Positions 25,467 through 32,598 of a DNA stretch of 44,505 bases are shown here, one piece after another. The number at the start of each line of letters is the position of its first letter. Position 1 is the first letter of the stretch. The position numbers and the translations under genes are program-made. Below the pieces are notes generated by a model that searched no databases, was not told the origin of the DNA, and saw only the letters and a program-made list of their open reading frames with translations. Origin of the DNA: a virus; IMG/VR virus record IMGVR_UViG_3300046698_000138, positions 1 to 44,505 of that record; one strand, written 5' to 3'.

Positions 25467-25485
25467 ATAGGTGTCTACGACCTAT
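25467..25485 (-). other. small hairpin in the intergenic spacer
   Basis: ATAGGT (25467-25472) pairs with ACCTAT (25480-25485) around a 7-base loop, inside the 183-base gap between the two repeated small genes. No other feature is clear in this gap apart from a 12-codon ORF following the second repeat copy. Confidence 0.4.
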
Positions 25486-25545
25486 CAAGATAGAGGGTAA
25501 GTTTATCTCCCTAAACCCCACAGATTACCAACCTTCACCATCTCA

Positions 25546-25583
25546 CTCATTCCAGCCGTTAAGTGGCTGGGGGCTGGTTAATT
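25546..25583 (-). repeat. 38-bp repeat with hairpin, copy 2
   Basis: Second copy of the element at 25171-25208, again just past the end of a small minus-strand gene. The 6-bp stem and 7-base loop are the same. Confidence 0.7.
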
Positions 25584-25856
25584 AATGGTTTCTTTTACAT
25601 CAGGGGTTTCATAACTTATTTCAATAGTTCCCACCGAATAATTTTGTCCTTTTAATTCAGGATAAGCTAATTCTGCTTCTCTCCAAAGTCTATTTTTAGC
25701 AGAAGCTAGTTCCTTTAAAAAATCTAGTTTTTCCGCCATTGAAACTTTGTGTTGCCAAATCCGTTGGCTTAAAACTTTAGGAAATGCATCCCTTAAAGCT
25801 ATTATAGTTTCGTTAATTTCTCTTATTACCAAAGTTGTTTCTAATATTTTTTTCAT
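25578..25856 (-). CDS. small helical protein
   Basis: The start at 25856 follows GAAGGAATAT; an ATG four codons upstream is less likely. The 92-aa product is a helical, charged protein with a beta-like C-terminus (GQNYSVGTIEISYETPDV). The leader and tail resemble those of the gene at 25203-25394, though the proteins differ. Unknown function. Confidence 0.6.
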   Translation of the reverse strand: MKKILETTLVIREINETIIALRDAFPKVLSQRIWQHKVSMAEKLDFLKELASAKNRLWREAELAYPELKGQNYSVGTIEISYETPDVKETIN

Positions 25857-25883
25857 ATATTCCTTCACCCCGTTTAGGGGAGG

Positions 25884-26101
25884 TTAAACAAAATTTAAAA
25901 ACCAATTAGTTTTAGCAATACTGTCATCAAGTTCCTGCATTTTGTCCCGTTTCTTTTTAAACTGCCACCATTTAAGTTGAGCCAGTTCAACCAATAAGCG
26001 TTTAGAATGTTTCAGTTGCCATTTGCAATACCCAACTGTTCTGGGCCACTATCAGGGAATTGTTTGGCTTCAACTTCTATTGGTAATTTTCTATATTTCA
26101 T
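25884..26101 (-). pseudogene. small phage protein gene with one-base frameshift
   Basis: It begins MKYRKLPIEVEAKQF, a start pattern I know from small phage proteins. The frame ends at TGA (26012-26014) after 29 codons. One extra base in the CCC run at 26031-26033 (GGG on the coding strand) would restore a 72-aa protein that continues QLGYCKWQLKHSKRLL and ends FLNFV at 25884. Composition of the downstream frame (Lys, Trp, Glu) looks like protein. A sequencing or assembly base loss, or a real mutation, explains it equally well. Confidence 0.5.
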
Positions 26102-26122
26102 ATCCTCAGCGTGTTTAGTTGA

Positions 26123-26395
26123 TTATTCTAATACCTTTGTTGCGGAAACAGCCACTCTAGTTTTAAATTCGCCGCTATATTCTTTTAAGAGAGTTATCAC
26201 ATTGGAAGACAAAACTGAAAAATCTATCTGTGTTGGGATTTCGTAAATATGATAAGTCAATTTATCGGTATTTGTATTGGCGTTGCAATTTGCTTCTTTA
26301 CAATACCCCAGCTCTTTTAATTTACTTTCAAGTTCTTCCATTTTTTCTTTATTACCCAAATCTGTAAAACTTTGATTACCTAACATTATACCCAT
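26123..26395 (-). CDS. small early protein
   Basis: The 90-aa protein follows AAAGGAG with a 5-base spacer. It has a helical N-terminal part (MEELESKLKELGYCKEA) and a beta/helix C-terminal half. Cys residues occur as CKEANC but no full zinc site is seen. Family unknown. Confidence 0.6.
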   Translation of the reverse strand: MGIMLGNQSFTDLGNKEKMEELESKLKELGYCKEANCNANTNTDKLTYHIYEIPTQIDFSVLSSNVITLLKEYSGEFKTRVAVSATKVLE

Positions 26396-26448
26396 AAAAC
26401 TCCTTTCACTTAATTATTTTTCCGTTTATAGGGACGTTGCCCGTTTAA

Positions 26449-26643
26449 TTATTTAAGGATTTTGTTAATTTCTTCTAAAAATCCTTGCTTTATATCCTCA
26501 TCTTCTGGTTGCCAATAAATCTCTTGAGCAATTTTAATTACACACTCTCGCAGTTTTTGGTTTTCGTCAATAAGTTCGTTGATTTTATTAGCATAAGTTC
26601 CACAATTAAAATCATATACTTCTTGTGCGGTAAGCTTTTCCAT
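26449..26643 (-). CDS. small helical early protein
   Basis: The 64-aa protein follows a good TAGGAGA site. It is acidic and helical (ANKINELIDENQKLRECVIKI). No family recognised; it is part of the run of small minus-strand genes. Confidence 0.6.
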   Translation of the reverse strand: MEKLTAQEVYDFNCGTYANKINELIDENQKLRECVIKIAQEIYWQPEDEDIKQGFLEEINKILK

Positions 26644-26660
26644 ATTTTTCTCCTAAGATT

Positions 26661-26942
26661 CTAATTTATTAAAGTTTTTGAACATTCATCACTACACCAA
26701 GTTGCTATTTCGCCTTTTTTATTAACTCCTGTTTGAAAGGTTCCTTCTTTGCCACAATTATCGCAAATCCATAATTTTCTGCGAGAAATGTTATCCTTTT
26801 TATTTTTTGAGGGATTCGGACGAAATAATCTATAACACTCCTCAATAATTTCTCCAAGATTGCTATTGTCTTCTTTTATTTTAATAGCTCGCTTAAGAGT
26901 CTGATAGATTTTAAATTTGAAATCTTTTTCTGAAAATGCCAT
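26661..26942 (-). CDS. small zinc-finger protein
   Basis: The 93-aa product has a helical N-terminal half and a C-terminal zinc ribbon: CDNC (about 60-63) with WCSDEC (about 82-87). Such proteins bind nucleic acid or protein partners. It sits among other small early genes. Confidence 0.65.
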   Translation of the reverse strand: MAFSEKDFKFKIYQTLKRAIKIKEDNSNLGEIIEECYRLFRPNPSKNKKDNISRRKLWICDNCGKEGTFQTGVNKKGEIATWCSDECSKTLIN

Positions 26943-26955
26943 ATAAATGATGGTT

Positions 26956-27120
26956 CTAATTTATTAAAGGGATTAAAGCTAGTCTTGCTTCTTTGCCTTT
27001 ACCTTTTTGATGACCTCTGCACCAAGTTCCCCTGCCTCGTCCTTTACCTCTTGTGGAAGTTTTATTTTTGCAATTAGGGAATTTGCAGGTTTTGCCTTTA
27101 TTTCTTGGGTTACCTTTCAT
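26956..27120 (-). CDS. 54-aa basic zinc-binding protein
   Basis: A short gene that begins MKGNPRNKGKTCKFPNC and continues with a Gly/Arg/Lys-rich stretch and WCRGH. Two Cys in front and Cys/His behind (C12, C17, C34, H37) fit one zinc site. High positive charge suggests nucleic-acid binding. It fills a gap of about 200 bases between two longer genes. Confidence 0.6.
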   Translation of the reverse strand: MKGNPRNKGKTCKFPNCKNKTSTRGKGRGRGTWCRGHQKGKGKEARLALIPLIN

Positions 27121-27149
27121 ATTACTTTATTTCTTTTAAAGATGAGGGG

Positions 27150-27410
27150 TTAAAAAATTATCCTTCTCATTTTTTTAAGCTCTTTTAAGTATTTTTGGTA
27201 GACTTTCCTAAACGGCTTTTTGTCCATTCCAAAAGTCATATCCAATTCGGCAAAGAATGTTTTATCGTTGAATTTCGCCCCGCCGCTCAGCCAATCCTCG
27301 CAACAGCTTTGCAATTCATACATAGCGTAATCGGAAGCCATACCGTATTTATGGAACTCTATCAGAATTAAATCCGCTAATAAGTTAATTTCCCAAGCTT
27401 TGTATTTCAT
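27150..27410 (-). CDS. small early protein
   Basis: The 86-aa product is helical and amphipathic, with aromatic residues and a Cys pair (QSCCEDWL). A basic C-terminus (KYLKELKKMRRIIF) is visible. No motif known. The start lacks a clear Shine-Dalgarno. Confidence 0.6.
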   Translation of the reverse strand: MKYKAWEINLLADLILIEFHKYGMASDYAMYELQSCCEDWLSGGAKFNDKTFFAELDMTFGMDKKPFRKVYQKYLKELKKMRRIIF

Positions 27411-27426
27411 ATTTTTTTATGGGTAT

Positions 27427-27771
27427 TTAATTCAATTTTTCCTTTATAGAATTTATTAATCGCTCCATCCGACTTCGATAGAACGTCTCGTAATCTTTAA
27501 ATCCGGCGTGGTCTTGCTCCCAAAGCTTATAAAGCACGCCACGCAAGCGTTGCCCTGGAGTTTTCTCGTTCTTATACTCAATTTGCTCGGTTGGCACGTC
27601 TGTCTCGGAGATATTCTCCTGTGCGCTAAAGACAAAGTAACCTAATTTACCACGCTGTAAGAATATTTCTGCTTCGCTTTCCGGCGAAAGTTCTTGACAG
27701 TCAACTTGAAGCCGAACCGTGTTATCGGCTAAGGTGACTACTTTGCTAATTGTGGAGGGTGTTTTTAACAT
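27427..27771 (-). CDS. conserved phage early protein
   Basis: This 114-aa protein has a beta-rich N-terminal half (TVRLQVDCQELSPESEAEIF) and a C-terminal helix with GQRLRGVLYKLWEQ and FYRSRMERLINSIKEKL. I recognise the second block as common in small phage proteins next to recombination and single-strand-binding genes. Exact activity is unknown. Confidence 0.65.
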   Translation of the reverse strand: MLKTPSTISKVVTLADNTVRLQVDCQELSPESEAEIFLQRGKLGYFVFSAQENISETDVPTEQIEYKNEKTPGQRLRGVLYKLWEQDHAGFKDYETFYRSRMERLINSIKEKLN

Positions 27772-27773
27772 AA

Positions 27774-28157
27774 TTATCTCTTTAATCTTTTGGCATAATA
27801 AGTTTCCCTTGGAGTAATTACCACATACTGGATGTCGGGATAATTATCAACAAACAAATCTCGCTTTATTTTCCAGATTGCTGTGGCAAATCCTTTGTAT
27901 TCCCAAGCTTCTTGATGGCCGTCTTTGAAGGTGAGTAAAAAATCCGGCCTATGAGTGCAGATTTTCCCCCCATTTTTTCCATAGAGCTTAAAAGTAACTT
28001 GAGGTTCGACTTTTACAACCAAACCAGATTTGAGGAGGATGTCAATTTCCACCGCAAGTCCGGCTTCTCCCTTAGAATCATATAAACGACCCTGAAAGAC
28101 TGTTTTGTTTGCTCCATATTTATTTGCCTTTCTTTGTAAGTAGAATGGGTTTGACAT
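27774..28157 (-). CDS. DUF1064-like PD-(D/E)XK nuclease
   Basis: The 127-aa product follows the DUF1064 pattern: KYGANKTVFQGRLYDSKGEA at the start (E31), a strand with RPDFLL (D72) and WEYKG (E86, K88), the D-(E)xK arrangement of restriction-like nucleases. It lies between an SSB-like protein and the small gene at 27427, in the recombination part of the operon, and may resolve branched DNA. Substrate is inferred only. Confidence 0.75.
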   Translation of the reverse strand: MSNPFYLQRKANKYGANKTVFQGRLYDSKGEAGLAVEIDILLKSGLVVKVEPQVTFKLYGKNGGKICTHRPDFLLTFKDGHQEAWEYKGFATAIWKIKRDLFVDNYPDIQYVVITPRETYYAKRLKR

Positions 28158-28158
28158 A

Positions 28159-28626
28159 CTAAAACGGAATATCTTCTACGTTAATTTCTCCCTCCCCAGG
28201 CGGAGTCATTTCCACTTGAGCAGGGTCTTGTTGGATTGCTTTTTTTTGTATCACGGCGTAGCCATTTGCGTCATCAACTTTCTCGTAGCCTTCAGGTAAC
28301 AGGTAGAGAGCTAAACGCATTACGCCAGCGACACGGACTTTTTCTATTTCACAGGTTAAATAATGTCCTTGCCAGGCGACGGAATCTTCGCCGAAACAGT
28401 CAACTAAAGCGTTAATAGTTGCACGGTTTAAAGACACGTTTACGGAGTCATTTTGACCCTCAAAACGGACTTTAGCCACATCTTGAGTCTTAGGATTACC
28501 CTTTTTATCGGTAAACGAGCTTGGTTGGGCAATCGTCTCGCTTACTATTTTGGCTCGCTGACCGTTTTTGAGCTCGGCGGTTTTAACCCATCCGCCGGAT
28601 ATGCTAACACTTTTCGTGTATTTCAT
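28159..28626 (-). CDS. single-stranded DNA-binding protein candidate
   Basis: The 155-aa protein has a beta-rich body (about 1-110) and an acidic, Pro/Gly-rich tail ending EDIPF. An acidic tail closing in DIPF is the hallmark of bacterial SSB proteins, where it docks partners. The body lacks an OB-fold signature that I could read. Nuclease genes on both sides support a single-strand DNA role. Confidence 0.6.
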   Translation of the reverse strand: MKYTKSVSISGGWVKTAELKNGQRAKIVSETIAQPSSFTDKKGNPKTQDVAKVRFEGQNDSVNVSLNRATINALVDCFGEDSVAWQGHYLTCEIEKVRVAGVMRLALYLLPEGYEKVDDANGYAVIQKKAIQQDPAQVEMTPPGEGEINVEDIPF

Positions 28627-28636
28627 TTGTTATTTT

Positions 28637-28792
28637 TTAATTATAAATACCAAATTTTATCCAATTATATAATTTTTCCTGCAAGTCGTCATAAGCTCCA
28701 TCATCCATATCAGTAAAACGTGAGGCTATCATTCCGGCCATATTCCAAAGTTTAGCGTCGGGCAAAAGTATCTTAAGCAGGTATTTTTTCAT
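28637..28792 (-). CDS. 51-aa helical protein
   Basis: It starts in a TAATG overlap with the end of the RecB-type nuclease gene. The peptide (MKKYLLKILLPDAKLWNM at the start) is amphipathic helical, with a DMDDGAYDD acidic middle. Strong coupling supports it as real. Function unknown. Confidence 0.55.
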   Translation of the reverse strand: MKKYLLKILLPDAKLWNMAGMIASRFTDMDDGAYDDLQEKLYNWIKFGIYN

Positions 28793-29679
28793 TACTCTTT
28801 ATTTAATTCTCTATACAAGCTTAAAGCTGCTAAAAATCCTGCTTTGTCAGACTCCAAGTCAAAGCTGTCTTTAACTTCAAAGCTTCCGTCCTTACCGCAC
28901 CGGATTATGGTATTGGCGACAAAATCCTTCTCTCCCATTTCTTCCAAACAAATTTGATAACCGGCCATCTGGAAGAAATATTCCCGTCCGTATATTCCCG
29001 ATGAAGTTTTAATATCTCCAACGTGCTTCTTGCCGTCTTTAAGGAAAACTAAATCGAGAGTTCCGGCATACCAGTTTGCTCGGCTATAAATCCGCTTCTC
29101 GCTTTCCAAGAAAATAATATTGTTTGATGTAGCCCAAGAAACGAATTTATCGGTTAAAGGTTTAATATCTTTTTCTGCTTTAGGATATTCGAAAATTGCG
29201 GTTGGCAATAATTCTAATCCGTGAGCCGCTCTAAAATCATTTGCTTCTGCAACCCGAATAGCATAATGATTATTGAAAATGGAAGCTTTAACATACTCCT
29301 CAATCCACTTGTGAGCCTTAGTTCCAATGTCTGCGGCGGCGGTTTTCCTCTTTGTATGCGTAGTGCGAGCCGCTTTCCACGCTGGGAACGCCTTATCCAG
29401 CTCTCTGGCGGCTTCTGTATCAATCTTGTCATAAGCCTCAATAGCGGCTTTTAAACCCTCTACTGTGCCGGTTTTAAAAGCTTCTGCGGCCGCTAGGTTG
29501 GCTGACCATTGGATAAGCGCAGGTTTTGCGATAACCGATAAAATTGTAGTTACCCCTGTGAGAGGCCGCCCATCCAAAAGATATGAATGGGTAGCCTCAT
29601 CAAAACTAAAACCTTGAGGGATTTGAGCCATAGATTGCTCTGCCGGATTTTCTATTTCCGACTCTGGTGTGGTAGGCAT
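28792..29679 (-). CDS. RecB-family PD-(D/E)XK exonuclease
   Basis: In the 295-aa protein the blocks are GTKAHKWIEEY (His123), a core with GTLDLVF (D209), GDIKTS (D222, K224) and FFQMAGYQ (236-242). This order is that of RecB/AddB-type and Cas4-like nucleases used by phages for recombination. A second in-frame Met at residue 17 could be the real start. Together with the SSB-like protein and DUF1064-like nuclease it forms a recombination set. Confidence 0.8.
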   Translation of the reverse strand: MPTTPESEIENPAEQSMAQIPQGFSFDEATHSYLLDGRPLTGVTTILSVIAKPALIQWSANLAAAEAFKTGTVEGLKAAIEAYDKIDTEAARELDKAFPAWKAARTTHTKRKTAAADIGTKAHKWIEEYVKASIFNNHYAIRVAEANDFRAAHGLELLPTAIFEYPKAEKDIKPLTDKFVSWATSNNIIFLESEKRIYSRANWYAGTLDLVFLKDGKKHVGDIKTSSGIYGREYFFQMAGYQICLEEMGEKDFVANTIIRCGKDGSFEVKDSFDLESDKAGFLAALSLYRELNKE

Positions 29680-29712
29680 AAAATTACTATGATGAAGTAT
29701 AAAAGATACATA

Positions 29713-30072
29713 TTAACTAACTTGAGCAAATTGTAATAGACCTTCTTTTTCCGCTTTCTTTAACATTACATAGAGGCTTCCTATTGCTCGGTGAACTATT
29801 AGATGAAGCTCTTTGGCTGCTCTTGAAGCTGTCATCTGTTGAAAGTTTCTCGCTTCACGGATTATATTTTCTCTTTCTTCAACAGTAATTTTCGGACGAA
29901 GTTCACGTTTTGGTCCCTTGGTTTTTACTTGCTTTACTTTCTCCTTTTTACCGACTGTTTGGCTTAATGTTTGCTTAATGTAGCTACTTACTAAATTTAC
30001 TAAGGTTTCCGACAGATTATCGGAGACATTGATATTTTTTCCGTCAAGACTGACGACTACGTTAATTTCCAT
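29713..30072 (-). CDS. DNA-binding protein with C-terminal HTH
   Basis: The 119-aa protein starts within the end of the ParB-like gene, after AAAGGAAA. It has an N-terminal beta part, a Lys-rich linker (KKEKVKQVKTKGPKREL) and a helix-turn-helix-like end (FQQMTASRAAKELHLIVHRAIGSLYVMLKKAE). It may act with the ParB-like protein. Family not named. Confidence 0.6.
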   Translation of the reverse strand: MEINVVVSLDGKNINVSDNLSETLVNLVSSYIKQTLSQTVGKKEKVKQVKTKGPKRELRPKITVEERENIIREARNFQQMTASRAAKELHLIVHRAIGSLYVMLKKAEKEGLLQFAQVS

Positions 30073-30970
30073 CGCTATTTCCTTTCAATATTACTTGGTT
30101 AATTCGACCACTCCACTCGTTAATTGATTGAACTGCACCAGACAAGTTAAGGATAATCCGTGGAGCGTGGACTGCTCCTATGCTTGCCGCCGGATTTTTA
30201 GTCAACCAGGCCACCAAAGAATCTACAATGTCGGAAAGCTCATTAACAGGATTATAGCTTTCTCTAATTTGGTCGGCGATTCTTGGGGCGATTACTGTAA
30301 CTTGAGACGGTCTGGCATTTAAAATCTCATCAGCTTTTTCGGGATTACGTTTTAAAGCTACGGCGACCTCTAATGCTTCATCTCTAGTCCTATATTTTCC
30401 TTCAATGATATTCTTCTCTATTTGAGCCTTAAATTGTTCAGGTGTTCGTTTTATTGCCCGAATAAAAGTATTAGACAATCCTTCTTGAACCGCTAGTTGG
30501 AATGAAGGAGAGGCGTGTAGCAAATCTAATTTCTCGATTATGTATTTCTCGCTCTTACCAATAATTCTACATAACTCGTGTATTCCCTTATCCGGTAATC
30601 CTCCCTTTTTTTTCTTTGAACTCCTGATACTGGCCAGGCCACTATCAAGCAATTTTTGGACTGCTTTGGCCGTGTCCCAATCCGTCATCGTGTTGTGATG
30701 GATATTCTCGATAACTTGGCGACGAAAACGTTTTTCCGGATTGATAGTTATCAATTTGCACGGAATTGTTTTAAGTTTTGCCAGTTTTGCCGCTCGCCAA
30801 CGCATTTCCCCCGTGATTATTATATTATCTTTATCCACTTCAATCGGATTGATTACTCCTTCGGTTAAAATACTCTGCGCCATCTCCTTAATACGTTCGG
30901 AGTCAAGCGTTTGCCTAGGCTGATTGGAGTCTCGCTTGAGCCGGTTGATGGGAACGTCTACGATTCGCAT
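30062..30970 (-). CDS. ParB-like protein
   Basis: The 302-aa product starts like ParB/Srx N-domains: IPINRL-type opening (VDVPINRLKRDSNQPRQ), a GEMRWRAAKLA block (54-64, matching GERRYRAA) and QVIENIHHN. A helix-turn-helix middle follows, LPDKGIHELCRIIGKSEKYIIEKL. Such proteins bind DNA and, in plasmids and phages, serve in segregation or transcription control. No ParA partner is seen. It overlaps the neighbours on both sides. Confidence 0.75.
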   Translation of the reverse strand: MRIVDVPINRLKRDSNQPRQTLDSERIKEMAQSILTEGVINPIEVDKDNIIITGEMRWRAAKLAKLKTIPCKLITINPEKRFRRQVIENIHHNTMTDWDTAKAVQKLLDSGLASIRSSKKKKGGLPDKGIHELCRIIGKSEKYIIEKLDLLHASPSFQLAVQEGLSNTFIRAIKRTPEQFKAQIEKNIIEGKYRTRDEALEVAVALKRNPEKADEILNARPSQVTVIAPRIADQIRESYNPVNELSDIVDSLVAWLTKNPAASIGAVHAPRIILNLSGAVQSINEWSGRINQVILKGNSDGN

Positions 30971-31400
30971 TTAATGAGTCCTTAATGGCCGCAATTCTGG
31001 CCGCTTTATCTAATAGTAAGGCTTGGAATTCGTCCGCCATATGCGGGTATCTTTCGACCGCTTGTTCTATTTGTCTGGAGATATGCTCCAAACGAGGCGC
31101 TAAGATATTTCTATCCTGCCGATTTACAACTTCCCGAAGATGATTCTGTTTTTTTAAGATATTTACAATTTTCCCTTCGTGATGGTCACGACCGGTAGTT
31201 TTACTACCGACGGAATAATACTTTGAGGTATTACGATTCATCAACTGCAAACATCCTTGTACTTTCTGTTTAGTAGTATGGAATTCTTCAGCCAATTCCG
31301 AAATACTTAAATTGGCGTCTGCGTCAATGGCCGCCTGGATTCTTCCAGTCAAACCTTTTGCTTTATACCCTCTGAATGAGGGGTCGCTATTATTTGGCAT
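30915..31400 (-). CDS. HTH DNA-binding protein
   Basis: The 161-aa protein has a helix-turn-helix in LSISELAEEFHTTKQKVQGCL (about 31-51), a middle Arg/His block (TTGRDHHEGK) and a long helical C-terminus rich in Arg and Ala. Its end overlaps the ParB-like start by 56 bases in a different frame. Likely a regulator or origin-binding protein. Confidence 0.6.
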   Translation of the reverse strand: MPNNSDPSFRGYKAKGLTGRIQAAIDADANLSISELAEEFHTTKQKVQGCLQLMNRNTSKYYSVGSKTTGRDHHEGKIVNILKKQNHLREVVNRQDRNILAPRLEHISRQIEQAVERYPHMADEFQALLLDKAARIAAIKDSLNANRRRSHQPAQARLQSA

Positions 31401-31402
31401 CG

Positions 31403-31573
31403 CTATTCTTTCTTTCCCTTTAATTGTAAATATATTTGAACCGTCCGATAGACGGAATCAGGCGAACAGCCAAGGTCTTTGGCTATTGAGCCGTAGCTCG
31501 GATGAACCACCTTGGTTTTCTTCCAAGCTTCAATAATGTTAGTTTGCAATGAGGTATACACTTTCTTTGTCAT
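31403..31573 (-). CDS. small HTH protein
   Basis: I start at 31573 rather than at 31669 because AAAGGAAAA lies just ahead of ATG 31573 and the longer frame runs over the promoter. The 56-aa product has a helix-turn-helix: YGSIAKDLGCSPDSVYRTVQIYL. It is the first gene after the main early promoter, so it may be a regulator that binds the TACGAATAT boxes. That link is only an inference from position. Confidence 0.6.
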   Translation of the reverse strand: MTKKVYTSLQTNIIEAWKKTKVVHPSYGSIAKDLGCSPDSVYRTVQIYLQLKGKKE

Positions 31574-31595
31574 TAGTTTTCCTTTGTTAATATTA

Positions 31596-31630
31596 TACGA
31601 ATATTCTAACCCCCTACGAATATCTGTCAA
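31596..31630 (-). promoter_or_regulatory. main early promoter with two operator boxes
   Basis: On the minus strand TTGACA (31625-31630) and TAGAAT (31603-31608) are 16 bases apart. The sequence TACGAATAT appears twice on the plus strand (31596-31604 and 31615-31623), one copy overlapping the -10 and the other within the spacer. This placement is typical of repressor operators. The operon it drives runs to 23258. Confidence 0.7.
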
Positions 31631-31694
31631 ATTGCAGACTGTTGATATCTTTCCAACCTTTCTATACATAGTATACTCCGATTATTCGCAACTG

Positions 31695-31937
31695 TCAATA
31701 CCCAGGCAATCCCAATCCTTTTGGCCGGATGCCACTAAAAACTTTAGTTAGCTCTCTTTGGGGTCTTGTCCATTTATTATTTGGCCGTTTCTTTTGCGGA
31801 TATTTCCTTTTCTTATGTTTGCGGTCTAAAAATTGAACTTCATATCCACACATTTTACAAGTAGCGATAATTGTATCTTCAATATGCTTATAATCCCAAA
31901 AGTTTTCAAAACATCTATCGCAATTTCGCATCGCCAT
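31695..31937 (-). CDS. small zinc-ribbon protein
   Basis: The 80-aa product has CDRC (6-9) and CKMC (27-30), a zinc ribbon, followed by a Lys/Arg/Pro-rich tail. It overlaps the end of the upstream 50-aa gene by 23 bases in another frame. It lies upstream of the main early promoter, so it is transcribed from elsewhere. Confidence 0.6.
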   Translation of the reverse strand: MAMRNCDRCFENFWDYKHIEDTIIATCKMCGYEVQFLDRKHKKRKYPQKKRPNNKWTRPQRELTKVFSGIRPKGLGLPGY

Positions 31938-32067
31938 ACTTTTTATAAAAGTTAATAATAAAATCCAGTCTACCGGCCAATGTTTTAAATTTGCGAAAAC
32001 GCCGCAAATATTCTAATTGCTTCAAATCTATCCGTATTCTTCCTTTGAATCTTGTTCTATTGCTCAT
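31915..32067 (-). CDS. 50-aa basic helical protein
   Basis: A short ORF beginning MSNRTRFKGRIRIDLKQ; it is Arg/Lys-rich with several Phe and Tyr, helical and likely nucleic-acid binding. No clear Shine-Dalgarno. The overlap with the zinc-ribbon gene is the main support. Confidence 0.5.
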   Translation of the reverse strand: MSNRTRFKGRIRIDLKQLEYLRRFRKFKTLAGRLDFIINFYKKYGDAKLR

Positions 32068-32290
32068 AAGGGCACTAAAACCCCCTAGCCCAGCCGTTTC
32101 CTTTCGGAATCAATACAGAGGTTAGGGGAAGTTAAGGAGCTAGGCATAGATTACCGCTATGCTCGGCTAGTCTATCAGACGATAGAATCACTTTAAAATC
32201 GGCGTTTTGACTCGTCAGAGGTATCCGTATGGTCTTGCTTCCCCGCCTATTTAACGTCCGGCGGTCTTTGCAAGCAAAGGGGGTAGGACA
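32068..32290. other. non-coding stretch with hairpins
   Basis: No credible ORF is present. Visible stems are CCCCTA (32092-32097) with TAGGGG (32123-32128), GCATAG (32144-32149) with CTATGC (32157-32162), and TCTATC (32171-32176) with GATAGA (32181-32186). GGTCTTT near 32270 can also pair with AAAGACC near 32304, competing with the terminator stem at 32297-32351. It may be an untranslated leader or small RNA; nothing assigns it. Confidence 0.35.
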
Positions 32291-32296
32291 ATTTAA

Positions 32297-32351
32297 AACA
32301 AATAAAGACCACCGACGGGTTTTTAGTCCACGTTAGTAGTCTTTATTTGTT
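32297..32351 (-). terminator. 13-bp stem terminator
   Basis: AACAAATAAAGAC (32297-32309) is perfectly complementary to GTCTTTATTTGTT (32339-32351). The 29-base loop holds the end of the 49-aa gene, so the stem closes over its stop codon. On the minus strand the stem ends in T-rich sequence and probably stops transcription. Confidence 0.6.
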
Positions 32352-32472
32352 CTCTATCTCTATTTACTTTATCAGCGCACAAGCGGTGATAGGCGCACAC
32401 CCAATCAACAATTATTAAATCGGTTGGGTCTTTTAACTCTTGTCCGCATTTTGCACAGGTTGGGTATGACAT
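32323..32472 (-). CDS. 49-aa zinc-ribbon protein under leader control
   Basis: The gene begins MSYPTCAKCGQELKDP and has a second site VCAYHRLC; C6, C9, C26 and C32 or the His fit one zinc. Its ATG directly follows the T-run of the terminator-like hairpin in the leader 32473-32557, with no good Shine-Dalgarno. Expression would thus depend on read-through, as in attenuation. Confidence 0.55.
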   Translation of the reverse strand: MSYPTCAKCGQELKDPTDLIIVDWVCAYHRLCADKVNRDREQIKTTNVD

Positions 32473-32557
32473 AAAAAAATCCGCTTATTACGACTCGTAA
32501 GTAGGGCTTACGAAGCCGTAAAAAACGGATTTGTATGGAACGCCCTACATTCCCTTA
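32473..32557 (-). ncRNA. kissing-loop leader or small RNA
   Basis: On the minus strand, a hairpin GGAAT-GTAGGGC-GTTCC (32537-32553) has a 7-base loop exactly complementary to GCCCTAC (32501-32507). That second run is itself the 7-base loop of CGTAA-GCCCTAC-TTACG. The same arms can instead form two separate hairpins (TTACG/CGTAA at 32508-32521 and 32488-32500). All is enclosed by AAATCCG/CGGATTT (32526-32532 with 32477-32483) followed by seven T, a terminator. The wobble in the first stem works only on the minus strand. This looks like a switchable leader or a compact small RNA. Confidence 0.6.
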
Positions 32558-32563
32558 ATTGGA

Positions 32564-32591
32564 ATTATATCATAGCACATATTAAAGTCAA
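32564..32591 (-). promoter_or_regulatory. promoter of the kissing-loop RNA
   Basis: TTGACT (32586-32591) and TATAAT (32564-32569) on the minus strand are 16 bases apart; a second TTGACT lies just upstream. Start of the RNA would be near 32557. Confidence 0.7.
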
Positions 32592-32598
32592 GTCAAAC

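Noticed and set aside
25884-26101. TGA read as an amino acid
   Set aside because: TGA ends several genes cleanly (41431, 43898), and the frame beyond TGA here looks non-coding while the shifted frame looks coding.
30128-30868. Plus-strand frames within the ParB-like gene
   Set aside because: They are reverse shadows of a gene with clear ParB motifs.
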